64,000 nucleotides of DNA from Paraneptunicella aestuarii (GTDB lineage: Bacteria > Pseudomonadota > Gammaproteobacteria > Enterobacterales > Alteromonadaceae): contig NZ_CP074570.1 in assembly GCF_019900845.1 (NCBI RefSeq), positions 744,001 to 808,000 of the forward strand. Reading direction: 5' to 3'. The notes below the pieces were generated by a model, which was not told the DNA's origin, searched no databases, and saw nothing but the letters and a program-made list of their open reading frames with translations. Positions 29,115-36,734 of this stretch are shown in pieces. Positions within the stretch are counted from its first letter, which is position 1. The number at the start of each line of letters is the position of its first letter. A program made the position numbers and the translations under genes.

Positions 29115-29492
29115 AGTATTACCTCTCAGTATTCAGGCCAGATATTGTCCATATCAATGATCAAAATGCAATGAATTCGAACTGATAGAGATTGAAATTC
29201 AATATTCTATAACTTGTTGGAATGACATAAGGGACAATCACTATAAATGGATGTAACAATTTGTATTTAAAGAATTTATTGGTATTTTCCGAGCCCTGCT
29301 ATGGTGTTCCAAATGAAACATAATCTGCCATAGTTGTTAAGTTAGTGTAAAAGGACTGTAAAGAATGGCGCAATAAGGTTTTCATTACTACATTGTAAGT
29401 TACCCTGAAAGCTTACATGTGTACTTGTACCAAGGTGAAAAGAGCAGTATCTTTACGCCCTCATTTTATATGTGCACCCTTAGGAGAAAGAA
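29115..29492. promoter_or_regulatory. argR/mdh divergent control region with possible ARG box
   Basis: The 378 bp spacer holds a palindromic ATTGAAATTCAAT at 29191-29203, similar to half of the E. coli ARG box pattern. A second weaker match, ATGAATTCGAACTGAT, lies 20 bp to the left. Two tandem sites near the argR start would fit autoregulation. An AGGAG site precedes mdh. Assignment is by eye. Confidence 0.45.
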
Positions 29493-30428
29493 ATGAAAGT
29501 AGCAGTCTTAGGCGCTGCCGGTGGTATCGGTCAGGCTTTGTCTCTGTTGTTGAAAACCAGTTTGCCTGCCGGATCTGAGTTGTCCTTGTACGACGTTGCT
29601 CCCGTAGTTCCGGGTGTTGCTGTTGATTTGAGCCACATCCCTACCGACGTAAAAGTTAAAGGTTTCGGTAAAGATGACTTGGCTGCTGCATTAACAGGTT
29701 GCGATATCGTTTTGATTCCTGCGGGTGTTCCTCGTAAACCGGGTATGGATCGTTCAGATCTGTTCAATATCAATGCGGGTATCGTTAAAGCATTGATCGA
29801 AGGTGTTGCTGACAACTGTCCTAATGCGTGTATCGGTATTATCACTAACCCGGTAAACACAACAGTAGCGATTGCTGCAGAAACCTTGAAAGCAAAAGGT
29901 GTTTACGACAAGAACAAATTGTTCGGCGTGACGACACTAGACGTTATTCGTGCAGAAACGTTTGTTGCTGAATTGAAAGGCAAAAACCCGGCAGATGTTC
30001 ATGTTCCTGTTATCGGTGGTCACTCAGGTACAACTATTCTGCCTCTGTTGTCTCAAGTTGAAGGCGTAGAATTCTCTGATGAAGAAGTGGCAAGCCTGAC
30101 TCACCGTATTCAAAACGCAGGTACTGAAGTTGTTGAAGCGAAAGCTGGCGGCGGCTCTGCAACCTTGTCTATGGGTCAAGCAGCAGCTCGTTTCTGCTTG
30201 TCTTTGGTTAAAGCGATGCAAGGTGGCGACGTAGTTGAATACACTTACGTTGAAACTAACAGCGACGACGCAGAGTTCTTTGCTCACCCAGTGCGTTTGG
30301 GCAAAAACGGCGTTGAAGAAATTCTGCCTTACGGCGAACTAAGCGCATTCGAGCAGAAAGCAAAAGACGATATGCTTGACGGTTTGCGTGGCGACATCAA
30401 AATTGGTGTTGAGTTCGTAAACGGCTAA
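29493..30428 (+). CDS. mdh: malate dehydrogenase
   Basis: The 311-residue enzyme oxidises malate to oxaloacetate with NAD. It shows the Rossmann start [21 protein letters not shown] and substrate-binding [11 protein letters not shown]. It also has [12 protein letters not shown], the catalytic histidine in [13 protein letters not shown], and [13 protein letters not shown]. Length equals E. coli Mdh within one residue. AGGAGA precedes the ATG and a terminator follows. Codon use suggests high expression, as expected for a TCA-cycle enzyme. Confidence 0.97.
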   Translation: MKVAVLGAAGGIGQALSLLLKTSLPAGSELSLYDVAPVVPGVAVDLSHIPTDVKVKGFGKDDLAAALTGCDIVLIPAGVPRKPGMDRSDLFNINAGIVKALIEGVADNCPNACIGIITNPVNTTVAIAAETLKAKGVYDKNKLFGVTTLDVIRAETFVAELKGKNPADVHVPVIGGHSGTTILPLLSQVEGVEFSDEEVASLTHRIQNAGTEVVEAKAGGGSATLSMGQAAARFCLSLVKAMQGGDVVEYTYVETNSDDAEFFAHPVRLGKNGVEEILPYGELSAFEQKAKDDMLDGLRGDIKIGVEFVNG

Positions 30429-30454
30429 TCACGCTGATTAAAGTGAATATGCTG

Positions 30455-30482
30455 AAAAGGGTTTCGAGAGAAGCCCTTTTTT
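30455..30482 (+). terminator. rho-independent terminator after mdh
   Basis: An 11 bp stem with one wobble (AAAAGGGTTTC/GAAGCCCTTTT) closes a short loop, with the T run forming its 3' end. It lies in the space before the convergent YigZ gene. Confidence 0.9.
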
Positions 30483-30500
30483 GTGTCTGGATAAAAGCAC

Positions 30501-31118
30501 TCAATCCGGCAAAATACATTCAACTGTACCTGAGCTGCGATTGGTTAATAATTGCTGAAACTCATTAGCTTGTCGGCTGTCGAGCGACACGCTAATTTCA
30601 ATATGATCTGTATATTGTCGATCTAAAATATCTGCTGAAAACTCCTGACACAGATGTTCAACCAACGAAACGTGATCATAATCGCACCTAATGAGCATTT
30701 CCTGTTGTGGGATTTTCTCTGTGGTTTGCAGCAGTTCAAGTGCCTGTTTGACCCCGCCACCATAGGCTTTAACTAATCCGCCAGTGCCCAGTTTTACACC
30801 GCCAAAATAGCGAGTAACCACAGCACTGATTTCGCCAATACCACTACCGGATAGCTGTGCCAGCATCGGACGCCCCGCTGTACCCGAAGGTTCACCATCA
30901 TCGCTGCAACCCCAAAAGGTGGAGTCATTCGGTTTTGCAGCAACGTAAGCCCAGCAATTGTGTCGGGCGTCTTTATGTTTTTCTTTCATCTCTTCAATGA
31001 ATTGCTTTGCAGCATCCACGCCCGGAGTATGCGCCAGATAAGTGATAAAGCGACTCTTCTTGATTTCTTCTTCAAAAATCAGTGATTCGGCGGGTATGAG
31101 GTACGGGGAATCTGACAT
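30501..31118 (-). CDS. yigZ: IMPACT/YigZ-family protein
   Basis: The 205-residue protein has the IMPACT signature region ESLIFEEEIKKSRFITYL, DARHNCWAYV, DDGEPSGTAGRPML and VVTRYFGGVKLGTGGLVKAYG, plus a C-terminal ferredoxin-like domain (about 140-205). YigZ-type proteins are linked to translation or stress, but the bacterial role is not settled. It is convergent with mdh and its start is 92 bp from the divergent tRNA-Leu promoter. Confidence 0.93.
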   Translation of the reverse strand: MSDSPYLIPAESLIFEEEIKKSRFITYLAHTPGVDAAKQFIEEMKEKHKDARHNCWAYVAAKPNDSTFWGCSDDGEPSGTAGRPMLAQLSGSGIGEISAVVTRYFGGVKLGTGGLVKAYGGGVKQALELLQTTEKIPQQEMLIRCDYDHVSLVEHLCQEFSADILDRQYTDHIEISVSLDSRQANEFQQLLTNRSSGTVECILPD

Positions 31119-31209
31119 GGAAAAGAAAATGAACCTTCACGAAAATATGCCTGCATTATACAAACTTGTGCCAGCAAACAACAATTACCCTTGACCATGA
31201 AATAATAGA

Positions 31210-31236
31210 TTGACAAAAAGCCCTCGCCGCTATAAA
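31210..31236 (+). promoter_or_regulatory. sigma-70-like promoter for tRNA-Leu
   Basis: A perfect TTGACA (31210-31215) is followed 15-16 bp later by TATAAA/ATAAAT (about 31231-31237), ending about 14 bp upstream of the tRNA. A stable RNA promoter is expected here. Confidence 0.65.
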
Positions 31237-31250
31237 TTTTGCGCCCACTT

Positions 31251-31337
31251 GCCCAGGTGGTGAAATTGGTAGACACGCTAGCTTCAGGTGCTAGTGGCCT
31301 CACGGCCGTGGCGGTTCAAGTCCGCCCCTGGGCACCA
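31251..31337 (+). tRNA. leuV-like: tRNA-Leu (anticodon CAG)
   Basis: The 87 nt gene folds into a class II cloverleaf. The acceptor stem is GCCCAGG with CCTGGGC, the anticodon stem is CTAGC/GCTAG around the 7 nt loop TTCAGGT, giving CAG. There is a variable arm (GGCCTCACGGCC), the T loop GTTCAAGTC, and an encoded CCA. It lies to the left of the polymerase/tail region; no duplicate of its 3' end was noticed at the right side of that region. Confidence 0.96.
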
Positions 31338-31407
31338 TTCTGTTCCCCTTTCCCTTACATTCCCGCTAATATTGGCGAAACGATAAATATTTCCAAACAA
31401 TAGGTAC

Positions 31408-31749
31408 ATGATGAGCAATAATCAGTCAGATCCTCTACATGGAATAACCCTTAAGATGATGTTAACTGAGCTGCAAGCCGAACTTGGTTGGCAAGGACTG
31501 GCAGATAGAATCAATATCAATTGTTTTAGTAATAATCCCAGCCTTAAATCCAGTTTAACCTTTCTGCGTAAAACGCCTTGGGCGAGACAAAAAGTGGAAC
31601 AACTGTATGTCAAAACCAAGGGATTAAGCGTTAAAAACACCCCGACAGCCAATATCGATACTCATTCAGACTCAAGCGAGAATAAGCCAGTTATGGAAAA
31701 TCCTTGGCAACATTGGGCTCTACCCAATAAGCGGGGATCTACCCAATAA
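31408..31749 (+). CDS. VF530-type (DUF2132) DNA-binding-like protein
   Basis: The 113-residue protein contains the DUF2132 core: DPLHGITLKMMLTELQAELGWQGLADRININCF, then NNPSLKSSLTFLRKTPWARQKVEQLY. The C-terminal 40 residues are polar and probably disordered. A structure of the Vibrio fischeri member VF530 suggested a DNA-binding fold. The ATGs at 31408 and 31411 are equivalent choices. It sits between tRNA-Leu and the phage-type RNA polymerase. I treat it as a host gene because the family is a common chromosomal one. Confidence 0.85.
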   Translation: MMSNNQSDPLHGITLKMMLTELQAELGWQGLADRININCFSNNPSLKSSLTFLRKTPWARQKVEQLYVKTKGLSVKNTPTANIDTHSDSSENKPVMENPWQHWALPNKRGSTQ

Positions 31750-31960
31750 GGCTTTACCCAATAACCGCACAATAGAATCTGACCGTTAATGATAATGAGT
31801 CAGAAAACGCCTTTCTCCGAATCTCATTCTCTCCCTTAAACATCTATTCCCTCTTTGTAATGTGATGGAAAAACCACCGCGATAAGTGAACTGTTTCACC
31901 CTCAGTTTGTGCTTTGTTGTCCGTAAATTTGCCCCATTATTTCGATGGTTAGGTAAGTGT

Positions 31961-34393
31961 ATGGTGCAGATATCCGAGCTGGAACGTATTCAGGTTGAGC
32001 TTGAACGAAGAGGGCGTCACTTGGGGGCTTTCAGATACGACAATAGAACGGATGTTGCATTAAAAGGAAATCGGGCGAACGATACCAGTTTTGGCGTTGT
32101 TTTGATCGGCAAGTATGTGGGTGAGTTTACCGATGTTTTAAACGAGGTTTCGACTAAACGTAAAGGGTATCGAGTCCCTGCGGTTTTAGGGCTTATCGAA
32201 GAAGTTGAGCTTCCCATTGTTGCTATGGTGACCTTGTCATCCATTATGGGTTTTCTTACAACCTCAATTTCCTCAACCAGAATGGCTAACCATATTGCTG
32301 ATAACCTGTTTCATGAGGTGCAAAAAGCGAAATTGGGCAAGGCGGCAAAAAATCATTATGGTCATTTGGCAAAAAATGACAGAGCTGCCGGGAAAGAAGC
32401 GGTTAATGCCCTGGAGTATGTTGCTTCTCTGAGTGGCGACTTAATCCAGCCGTGGAGCGAGAAAGACAAAACCACATTGGGGCGTTTATTGATTGAATTA
32501 GTGCGCCAAAAGTTGCACTGGATCGATATTCAACAAGGCGAACTTAAAACCAAATCTAAAACCAGACAAAACGCGCCAGAAATTGTCGTTGCCAAGCCAG
32601 AAATTAACGAATGGATTACCCAACATCGTGAAGAGGTGCGCTTATTGTCACCCGTCTATCTGCCAATGGTTGTACCACCCCGGGATTGGTCGTTAGAGAC
32701 TATGTATAACGGGTGCTATTTAACCGATGAGCAAGCGCCGGTATCTTTTATTAAGCGCAAGAATCGGGTTCAAATGGCTCGGCTGAAGCAGGAAAATCCG
32801 GTTGATGTATTCAAGGCCGTTAACGCCATTCAATCTACGGCGTGGCGCATTCGGCGTCCGGTGCTAAACCTGTTAAAGCGTATTCAGGATGAAAAGCTGG
32901 AGCTGAATTTACCTATTTCTTCCATGCCACCGCAGCAGGATATTCTTATCCCCGATGAGGCTCCATATCATGTGCGAAAAGCCTACCTTAATCAAAACCG
33001 TGAACTCGCCAACTTACGTGCGGTTGTCGGGGTGAATATTGCTAACGCTGAAGAGTTTGCTGAATTTGAACGTTTTTATATTCCTCATCACCTTGATACG
33101 CGAGGTCGGGCTTATCCCATTCCTGCATTAAACCCTCAAGGTGCGGATTATATTAAAGGCTTGCTGGAATTTGCTGATGGCAAGAGAGTCGGAGATGCAG
33201 GTATTTTCTGGTTGAAAGTTCACGCTGCTAATTTATTTGGTGTTGATAAGGTTTCTTTTGAACAGCGTGTGCAGTGGGTGGATGAACACTGGCGGAGTCT
33301 ACTTGAATCGGCCTTGTTTCCGCTGGAGTGTTTGTTTTGGACACAGGCGGAAAAGCCCATTCAGGCGTTTGCGGTTTGCCTGGAATTATTAGGTGTTGCC
33401 ATGGAAGGGGCTGATTATGTTTCCAGAATGCCTGTGGCGTTGGATGGTTCATGCAGTGGTTTGCAACATTTGGGGGCGGCATTTCGTTGCGATGTTACAG
33501 GCAAGGCTGTGAATCTGGTTGATTCGGAGTGCCCTAACGATATTTACCAGGATGTTGCCGATAAGGTGCAAGAGCTGCTGACTAAAGAACTATCGTCCGA
33601 CAATAAAGCTTTGGCTTCCCAATGGTTAGCATTTTGTGGCGGTAAAATTGAGCGCAAGATCACCAAGCGACCCGTGATGACTTATCCTTATGGCTCAAAA
33701 GTGCCGGGATTTACGCAGCAACTGTTGGATGATGTGATTAAACCCGCTATGCAAAACGATCCCGATTCAGTGCCCTTTGACAACCTTCGCTTGTCTGCGC
33801 AGTATTTGGCAAAACTTATCGAACAAGCGGTTTCAGCGACAGTATTAAAAGCGTCTGAAGCGATGGAATGGATGCAGAAAATGGCCGCAGCCATTGCTGC
33901 GGGGAACAAGACGATTCATTGGACGACACCCTTGGGTTTTCCCGTGGTTCAGGACTATCGCAAGCTACGTAGTCGGCAAATCAACTCAGTGGTGTTTGGA
34001 ACCCGATTGCAATGTCGTGTGGCAGAGGTTGAAGATGCTATCGACACCCGAAAAATGGTGAATGCCATTAGCCCTAATGTGGTTCATTCACTGGATGCAA
34101 CGCATCTGTTGTTAACTGTGTTAAAAGCCGAGCGTGAGGGGATCAACCAATTTGCCTTGGTTCATGATTCTTTCGCTACCTATGCGGCTGATACCGAGCG
34201 CTTTTTTGTCATTATTCGGGAAGCCTTTGCTGAGCTATACAAAAACGATGTATTTGCAGCATTGGAAGCCGAGTTTAAAGCGCAAGCAGTGACAAACTTG
34301 AAAAGTAAAACGCAGCATACCTTACCGAAGTTGCCTGCAAAAGGTCATTACCAGTTAGAGTCGATAATTCATTCATCCTTTGCCTTTGCGTGA
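31961..34393 (+). CDS. single-subunit (T7-type) DNA-directed RNA polymerase
   Basis: The protein of about 810 residues is a phage/mitochondrial-type RNA polymerase. Motif A is LDGSCSGLQHLGAAF, with the metal aspartate near residue 495. Motif B is KITKRPVMTYPYGSK, with the equivalents of T7 K631 and Y639. Motif C is FALVHDSFATY, with the HD pair near 735. PNVVHSLDATHLLLT precedes motif C as in T7. All catalytic residues are kept, so it should be active. I chose the ATG at 31961, after AGGTAAG; the frame opens at 31886 with 25 less convincing residues. The T7 enzyme has 883 residues. It heads the tail-gene region and would need its own promoters, most likely in the structured segment downstream. 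Confidence 0.95.
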   Translation: MVQISELERIQVELERRGRHLGAFRYDNRTDVALKGNRANDTSFGVVLIGKYVGEFTDVLNEVSTKRKGYRVPAVLGLIEEVELPIVAMVTLSSIMGFLTTSISSTRMANHIADNLFHEVQKAKLGKAAKNHYGHLAKNDRAAGKEAVNALEYVASLSGDLIQPWSEKDKTTLGRLLIELVRQKLHWIDIQQGELKTKSKTRQNAPEIVVAKPEINEWITQHREEVRLLSPVYLPMVVPPRDWSLETMYNGCYLTDEQAPVSFIKRKNRVQMARLKQENPVDVFKAVNAIQSTAWRIRRPVLNLLKRIQDEKLELNLPISSMPPQQDILIPDEAPYHVRKAYLNQNRELANLRAVVGVNIANAEEFAEFERFYIPHHLDTRGRAYPIPALNPQGADYIKGLLEFADGKRVGDAGIFWLKVHAANLFGVDKVSFEQRVQWVDEHWRSLLESALFPLECLFWTQAEKPIQAFAVCLELLGVAMEGADYVSRMPVALDGSCSGLQHLGAAFRCDVTGKAVNLVDSECPNDIYQDVADKVQELLTKELSSDNKALASQWLAFCGGKIERKITKRPVMTYPYGSKVPGFTQQLLDDVIKPAMQNDPDSVPFDNLRLSAQYLAKLIEQAVSATVLKASEAMEWMQKMAAAIAAGNKTIHWTTPLGFPVVQDYRKLRSRQINSVVFGTRLQCRVAEVEDAIDTRKMVNAISPNVVHSLDATHLLLTVLKAEREGINQFALVHDSFATYAADTERFFVIIREAFAELYKNDVFAALEAEFKAQAVTNLKSKTQHTLPKLPAKGHYQLESIIHSSFAFA

Positions 34394-34401
34394 TTTTGCT
34401 T

Positions 34402-34432
34402 ACCCCATTCGTTTTGCAAACATGAATGGGGT
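34402..34432 (+). terminator. hairpin after the RNA polymerase gene
   Basis: A perfect 9 bp stem ACCCCATTC/GAATGGGGT has a 13 nt loop and is followed by a T-rich but broken tract, 9 bp past the stop codon. It is a weak or partial terminator. Confidence 0.6.
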
Positions 34433-34546
34433 TACAAGCTTCTGATTTTTCTGCTTTTCCATTTTATTTCCTTCGAGTTTCATTGCTTTATTTTTTTAAC
34501 TGTCGCTTCACTTAGGAAAACCTTCGCTCACTCTAAAATTCAGTGT

Positions 34547-34665
34547 GAATTGTTAAGGCCAGCCATGAACAACCTTGTCCATTTTTTCCGGCAGCGGCAA
34601 CTGACCACTTGTCTCCACTCTCCCCGGTTGTGCGTTGTCTCGTTTGTGACTGGCCTTAACAATTC
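34547..34665. repeat. 16 bp perfect inverted repeat enclosing 87 bp
   Basis: GAATTGTTAAGGCCAG (34547-34562) is exactly complementary to CTGGCCTTAACAATTC (34650-34665). No target duplication flanks it, so a MITE is not supported. The long perfect arms suggest a folded RNA or a protein-binding cruciform. Confidence 0.75.
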
Positions 34666-34736
34666 GTATTGAGTTCTTGTGAGAAAGGCTTAATACGAAG
34701 ATGTGTGTCAAAAATGAATGTGTTGATGCATCTTTT

Positions 34737-34759
34737 GAGACCTTCGGGTCTCCTTTTTT
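34737..34759 (+). terminator. strong terminator inside the control region
   Basis: The stem GAGACC/GGTCTC has a TTCG tetraloop and is followed by CTTTTTTC. It is not downstream of any recognised coding gene on this strand, so it probably ends a non-coding transcript. Confidence 0.85.
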
Positions 34760-35009
34760 CAAGCGAAACCTCACAGTAGAAACGATAAATAAACGACATT
34801 CATGCGCTTGCCATGCTCTTTTTATGAGTCCGATTGGCAATCTTAAGTGTGAACGGCTTTTACAACGCGATTCGCTTTCATCGCTCAGTCCTCCGTGATT
34901 GAGATTACACCAACCTTCTCCAATGGCTTTTGCCCCGGTTTTTGGAGGCATTTAACTCGGGATTTGTTGTCTCGAATTAAGTTTAATTTCCGCACATAAA
35001 GGTTCTTAA

Positions 35010-35951
35010 ATGAAATTTAAATCAAAAACTTTGCTCGCCAAATTAGAAGCGAGCTATGGCGTAGATCCGTTACCGATTGGTACGGATGGTATTCAAACCA
35101 AAAACTTGCAGGTAAGCCCTTATATCGGCGATACCATTTCTCGTGATCTGGACAGAGAAACTTTGGGTGCTCAGGAACAGATCAACATCAATCCACATGT
35201 CGAAGTGACGTTTGAAGTGGAACTGGCTGGCTCGGGTACGGCTGGTAATGCACCGGCTTATAGCTCTTTGCTTAAAGCTTGTGGCTTTGAAGAAACAGTC
35301 AATGCCGGTGTTGATGTTTCTTATCAGCCAGTAAGCACTAACTTCCCATCAGTAACTTTGTATTACTTGCACAGAAATGATGCGGGTGGTTTCCAGCAGC
35401 AAACCATTACCGGTTGTCGCGGTTCGGTGTCTATTACCGTTGATCTTGCTGGTATTCCTGTACTGCAGTTCCGCTTCCTGGGCTTTTATCAGGCTCCATC
35501 TGATGTAGCTGATATTACGGTTGATAACTCTGATTTTGTTGATCCGGTTTATGTGTCTTACGACAACACCAGCCTGACTATCGGAGCTTACACCGCTAAA
35601 GCGTCGGCTTTCTCTATCGACATGGCTAATGAGCTAAGCATGAGAAATGTTACAGGTGCGCGTTATGTTAACTTGTTCGATCGTGCGCCTTCAGGTCAAA
35701 CAACCGTTGATGCACCCGCTTTGTCAGCAAAAGACTTCTATAGTCTGGTTGAGTCTCACAATGGTGTCAGCAAGGAATCTGTGGTGTTAACGCACGGTAC
35801 CTTGGCTGGCAACATTGTTGAAATCTCTGCTCCGCAAGTTCAATTCAACAGCATCACTCATGCAGACAGCAGCGGTGAGCTGGCTTACCAATTGGGTATG
35901 TTGTTCTTACCTGCTAATGGTAACGACGAAATCGTATTGACCTTTAAGTAG
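35010..35951 (+). CDS. phage-type tail tube protein
   Basis: The 313-residue protein is beta-rich, begins MKFKSKTLLAKLEASYGVDP, and reads like siphophage tail tube proteins. It has a double-domain pattern: first domain about 1-170, and a second with VDAPALSAKDFYSLVESHNG and the final LAYQLGMLFLPANGNDEIVLTFK. It comes first in the tail module, immediately before the chaperone pair, which is the canonical position of the tube gene. No head-tail connector precedes it. A hairpin downstream could reduce read-through and keep this abundant protein in excess. Confidence 0.8.
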   Translation: MKFKSKTLLAKLEASYGVDPLPIGTDGIQTKNLQVSPYIGDTISRDLDRETLGAQEQININPHVEVTFEVELAGSGTAGNAPAYSSLLKACGFEETVNAGVDVSYQPVSTNFPSVTLYYLHRNDAGGFQQQTITGCRGSVSITVDLAGIPVLQFRFLGFYQAPSDVADITVDNSDFVDPVYVSYDNTSLTIGAYTAKASAFSIDMANELSMRNVTGARYVNLFDRAPSGQTTVDAPALSAKDFYSLVESHNGVSKESVVLTHGTLAGNIVEISAPQVQFNSITHADSSGELAYQLGMLFLPANGNDEIVLTFK

Positions 35952-35995
35952 TCGTCAGCGCGATTTATTCAAGCAAGTTAAAAATTTCAAAATTC

Positions 35996-36014
35996 AGGGG
36001 CGAATTGAGCCCCT
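35996..36014 (+). terminator. attenuator-like hairpin after the tail tube gene
   Basis: A 6 bp stem AGGGGC/GCCCCT with a GAATTGA loop lies between the tube and chaperone genes. A short T-poor tail suggests partial termination or mRNA stability control. Confidence 0.4.
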
Positions 36015-36050
36015 TCATACCATTCCATAATTCATTGAGGAGTTAGCTAA

Positions 36051-36413
36051 ATGACTTTCAAATTTGTTCCTGTCGATACGCTGAAAAAAGTCATCAAAAT
36101 TGAAATCCCGGGCGATTTCGGAAAAGTCACCAAAGCCGATTTCGAGGCGACGTTTAAGCGTTTACCTGTGAGTCAGGCCAGAGATTTGATCAAACAAATT
36201 CAGGATAAAACGGCTGACGAAGACAAAGTGCTTCGTGAAAGTGTTGTCGACATTGATGGCGTGACCGATGGTGAAGGCAATAAAGTTGAATTCTCCTCAG
36301 AGTTACTCAGCCAGTTGTTAGAGGAATCCTATATTCGAGGCCCTCTTTTGGCTGGATTTATGGATGTTAACTACAGCCTTGACAAGTTACGACAAAAAAA
36401 CTCCAAAGGGTAG
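36051..36413 (+). CDS. tail assembly chaperone, short form (gpG-like)
   Basis: The 120-residue acidic helical protein sits between the tail tube and tape measure genes, the place of lambda gene G. A GAGGAG site precedes the ATG. The last codons CAA AAA AAC contain the slippery heptamer, and the normal frame stops 12 nt after it, at 36411-36413. In lambda-like phages a minority of ribosomes shift frame to make the G-T fusion that loads tape measure protein. I recognise no close family by sequence alone; the assignment rests on position and the frameshift architecture. Confidence 0.8.
   Translation: MTFKFVPVDTLKKVIKIEIPGDFGKVTKADFEATFKRLPVSQARDLIKQIQDKTADEDKVLRESVVDIDGVTDGEGNKVEFSSELLSQLLEESYIRGPLLAGFMDVNYSLDKLRQKNSKG
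36395..36401 (+). other. programmed -1 ribosomal frameshift site (A AAA AAC)
   Basis: The heptamer is in the correct zero-frame phase (xxA AAA AAC). Slipping back one base gives AAA AAA then CTC CAA AGG. That frame is open for 110 codons to the stop at 36731-36733, joining the two chaperone frames into a protein of about 227 residues. Confidence 0.88.
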
Positions 36414-36733
36414 GGAAAGCCTTCGCTAATCCGTCAGGTGGACGCAGTGCCACAGACGCTGACGAGATGGCTTTATTAAAGGGCTTGTCTCCAAAATTTG
36501 CGCAAGAGCGAGAACAAAATTTGGAGATTTGGCCTGAAACCCTACCCGCTATCCGGCTATTTGCTAAGTCCATGACCCAGTGGAGAGCTGGCCCCACCGG
36601 TATCATTGGTCTGGACTACAACGCAATTAACCTGCTGATGGACTACGACGCAATCCCAATGGCAGAGCGTGGGGAGTTAATGTCTGACATTGCTCAATTA
36701 GAGATAGGCTACCTCCAAGCTATGAGGCGTTAG
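36401..36733 (+). CDS. tail assembly chaperone, T extension made by -1 frameshift
   Basis: This frame has an internal ATG at 36467 (88 residues), but no good ribosome binding site precedes it. The -1 frame is open without interruption from the slippery site. I therefore read it as the C-terminal part of a GT-type fusion starting at 36051. The segment LLKGLSPKFAQEREQNLEIWPETLPAIRLFAKSMTQWR is followed by GIIGLDYNAINLLMDY. This is the style of short siphophage chaperone proteins. The stop is directly followed by the tape measure ATG at 36735, the usual arrangement. Confidence 0.8.
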   Translation, partial: LQRVGKAFANPSGGRSATDADEMALLKGLSPKFAQEREQNLEIWPETLPAIRLFAKSMTQWRAGPTGIIGLDYNAINLLMDYDAIPMAERGELMSDIAQLEIGYLQAMRR

Positions 36734-36734
36734 A

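Larger units (their letters stand above)
34433..35009 (+). promoter_or_regulatory. structured control region between polymerase and tail genes
   Basis: This 577 bp contains no convincing gene. In order it holds a pyrimidine-rich stretch, a 119 bp inverted-repeat structure, an 8 bp hairpin TTCGTATT/AATACGAA (34663-34699), a strong terminator at 34737-34759, and about 250 bp leading to the tail tube gene. The terminator inside an otherwise empty region implies a transcript that starts in or before the inverted repeat and stops at 34759, possibly a small RNA. The tail promoter probably lies between 34760 and 35009 and could be read by the adjacent polymerase (inference). Confidence 0.5.

Noticed and set aside
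34547..34665. MITE or small insertion sequence
   Set aside because: The 16 bp arms are perfect, but no target-site duplication flanks them and no second copy was noticed in the window.
34691..34713. TAATACGA, identical to the first 8 bases of the T7 promoter
   Set aside because: The remaining 15 bases do not match the T7 consensus, and the word is one arm of a hairpin. A divergent polymerase would also not be expected to use the T7 sequence.
34553..34951. 132-codon minus-strand frame in the control region
   Set aside because: It covers the inverted repeat and terminator, lacks a good ribosome binding site and its composition is unconvincing.
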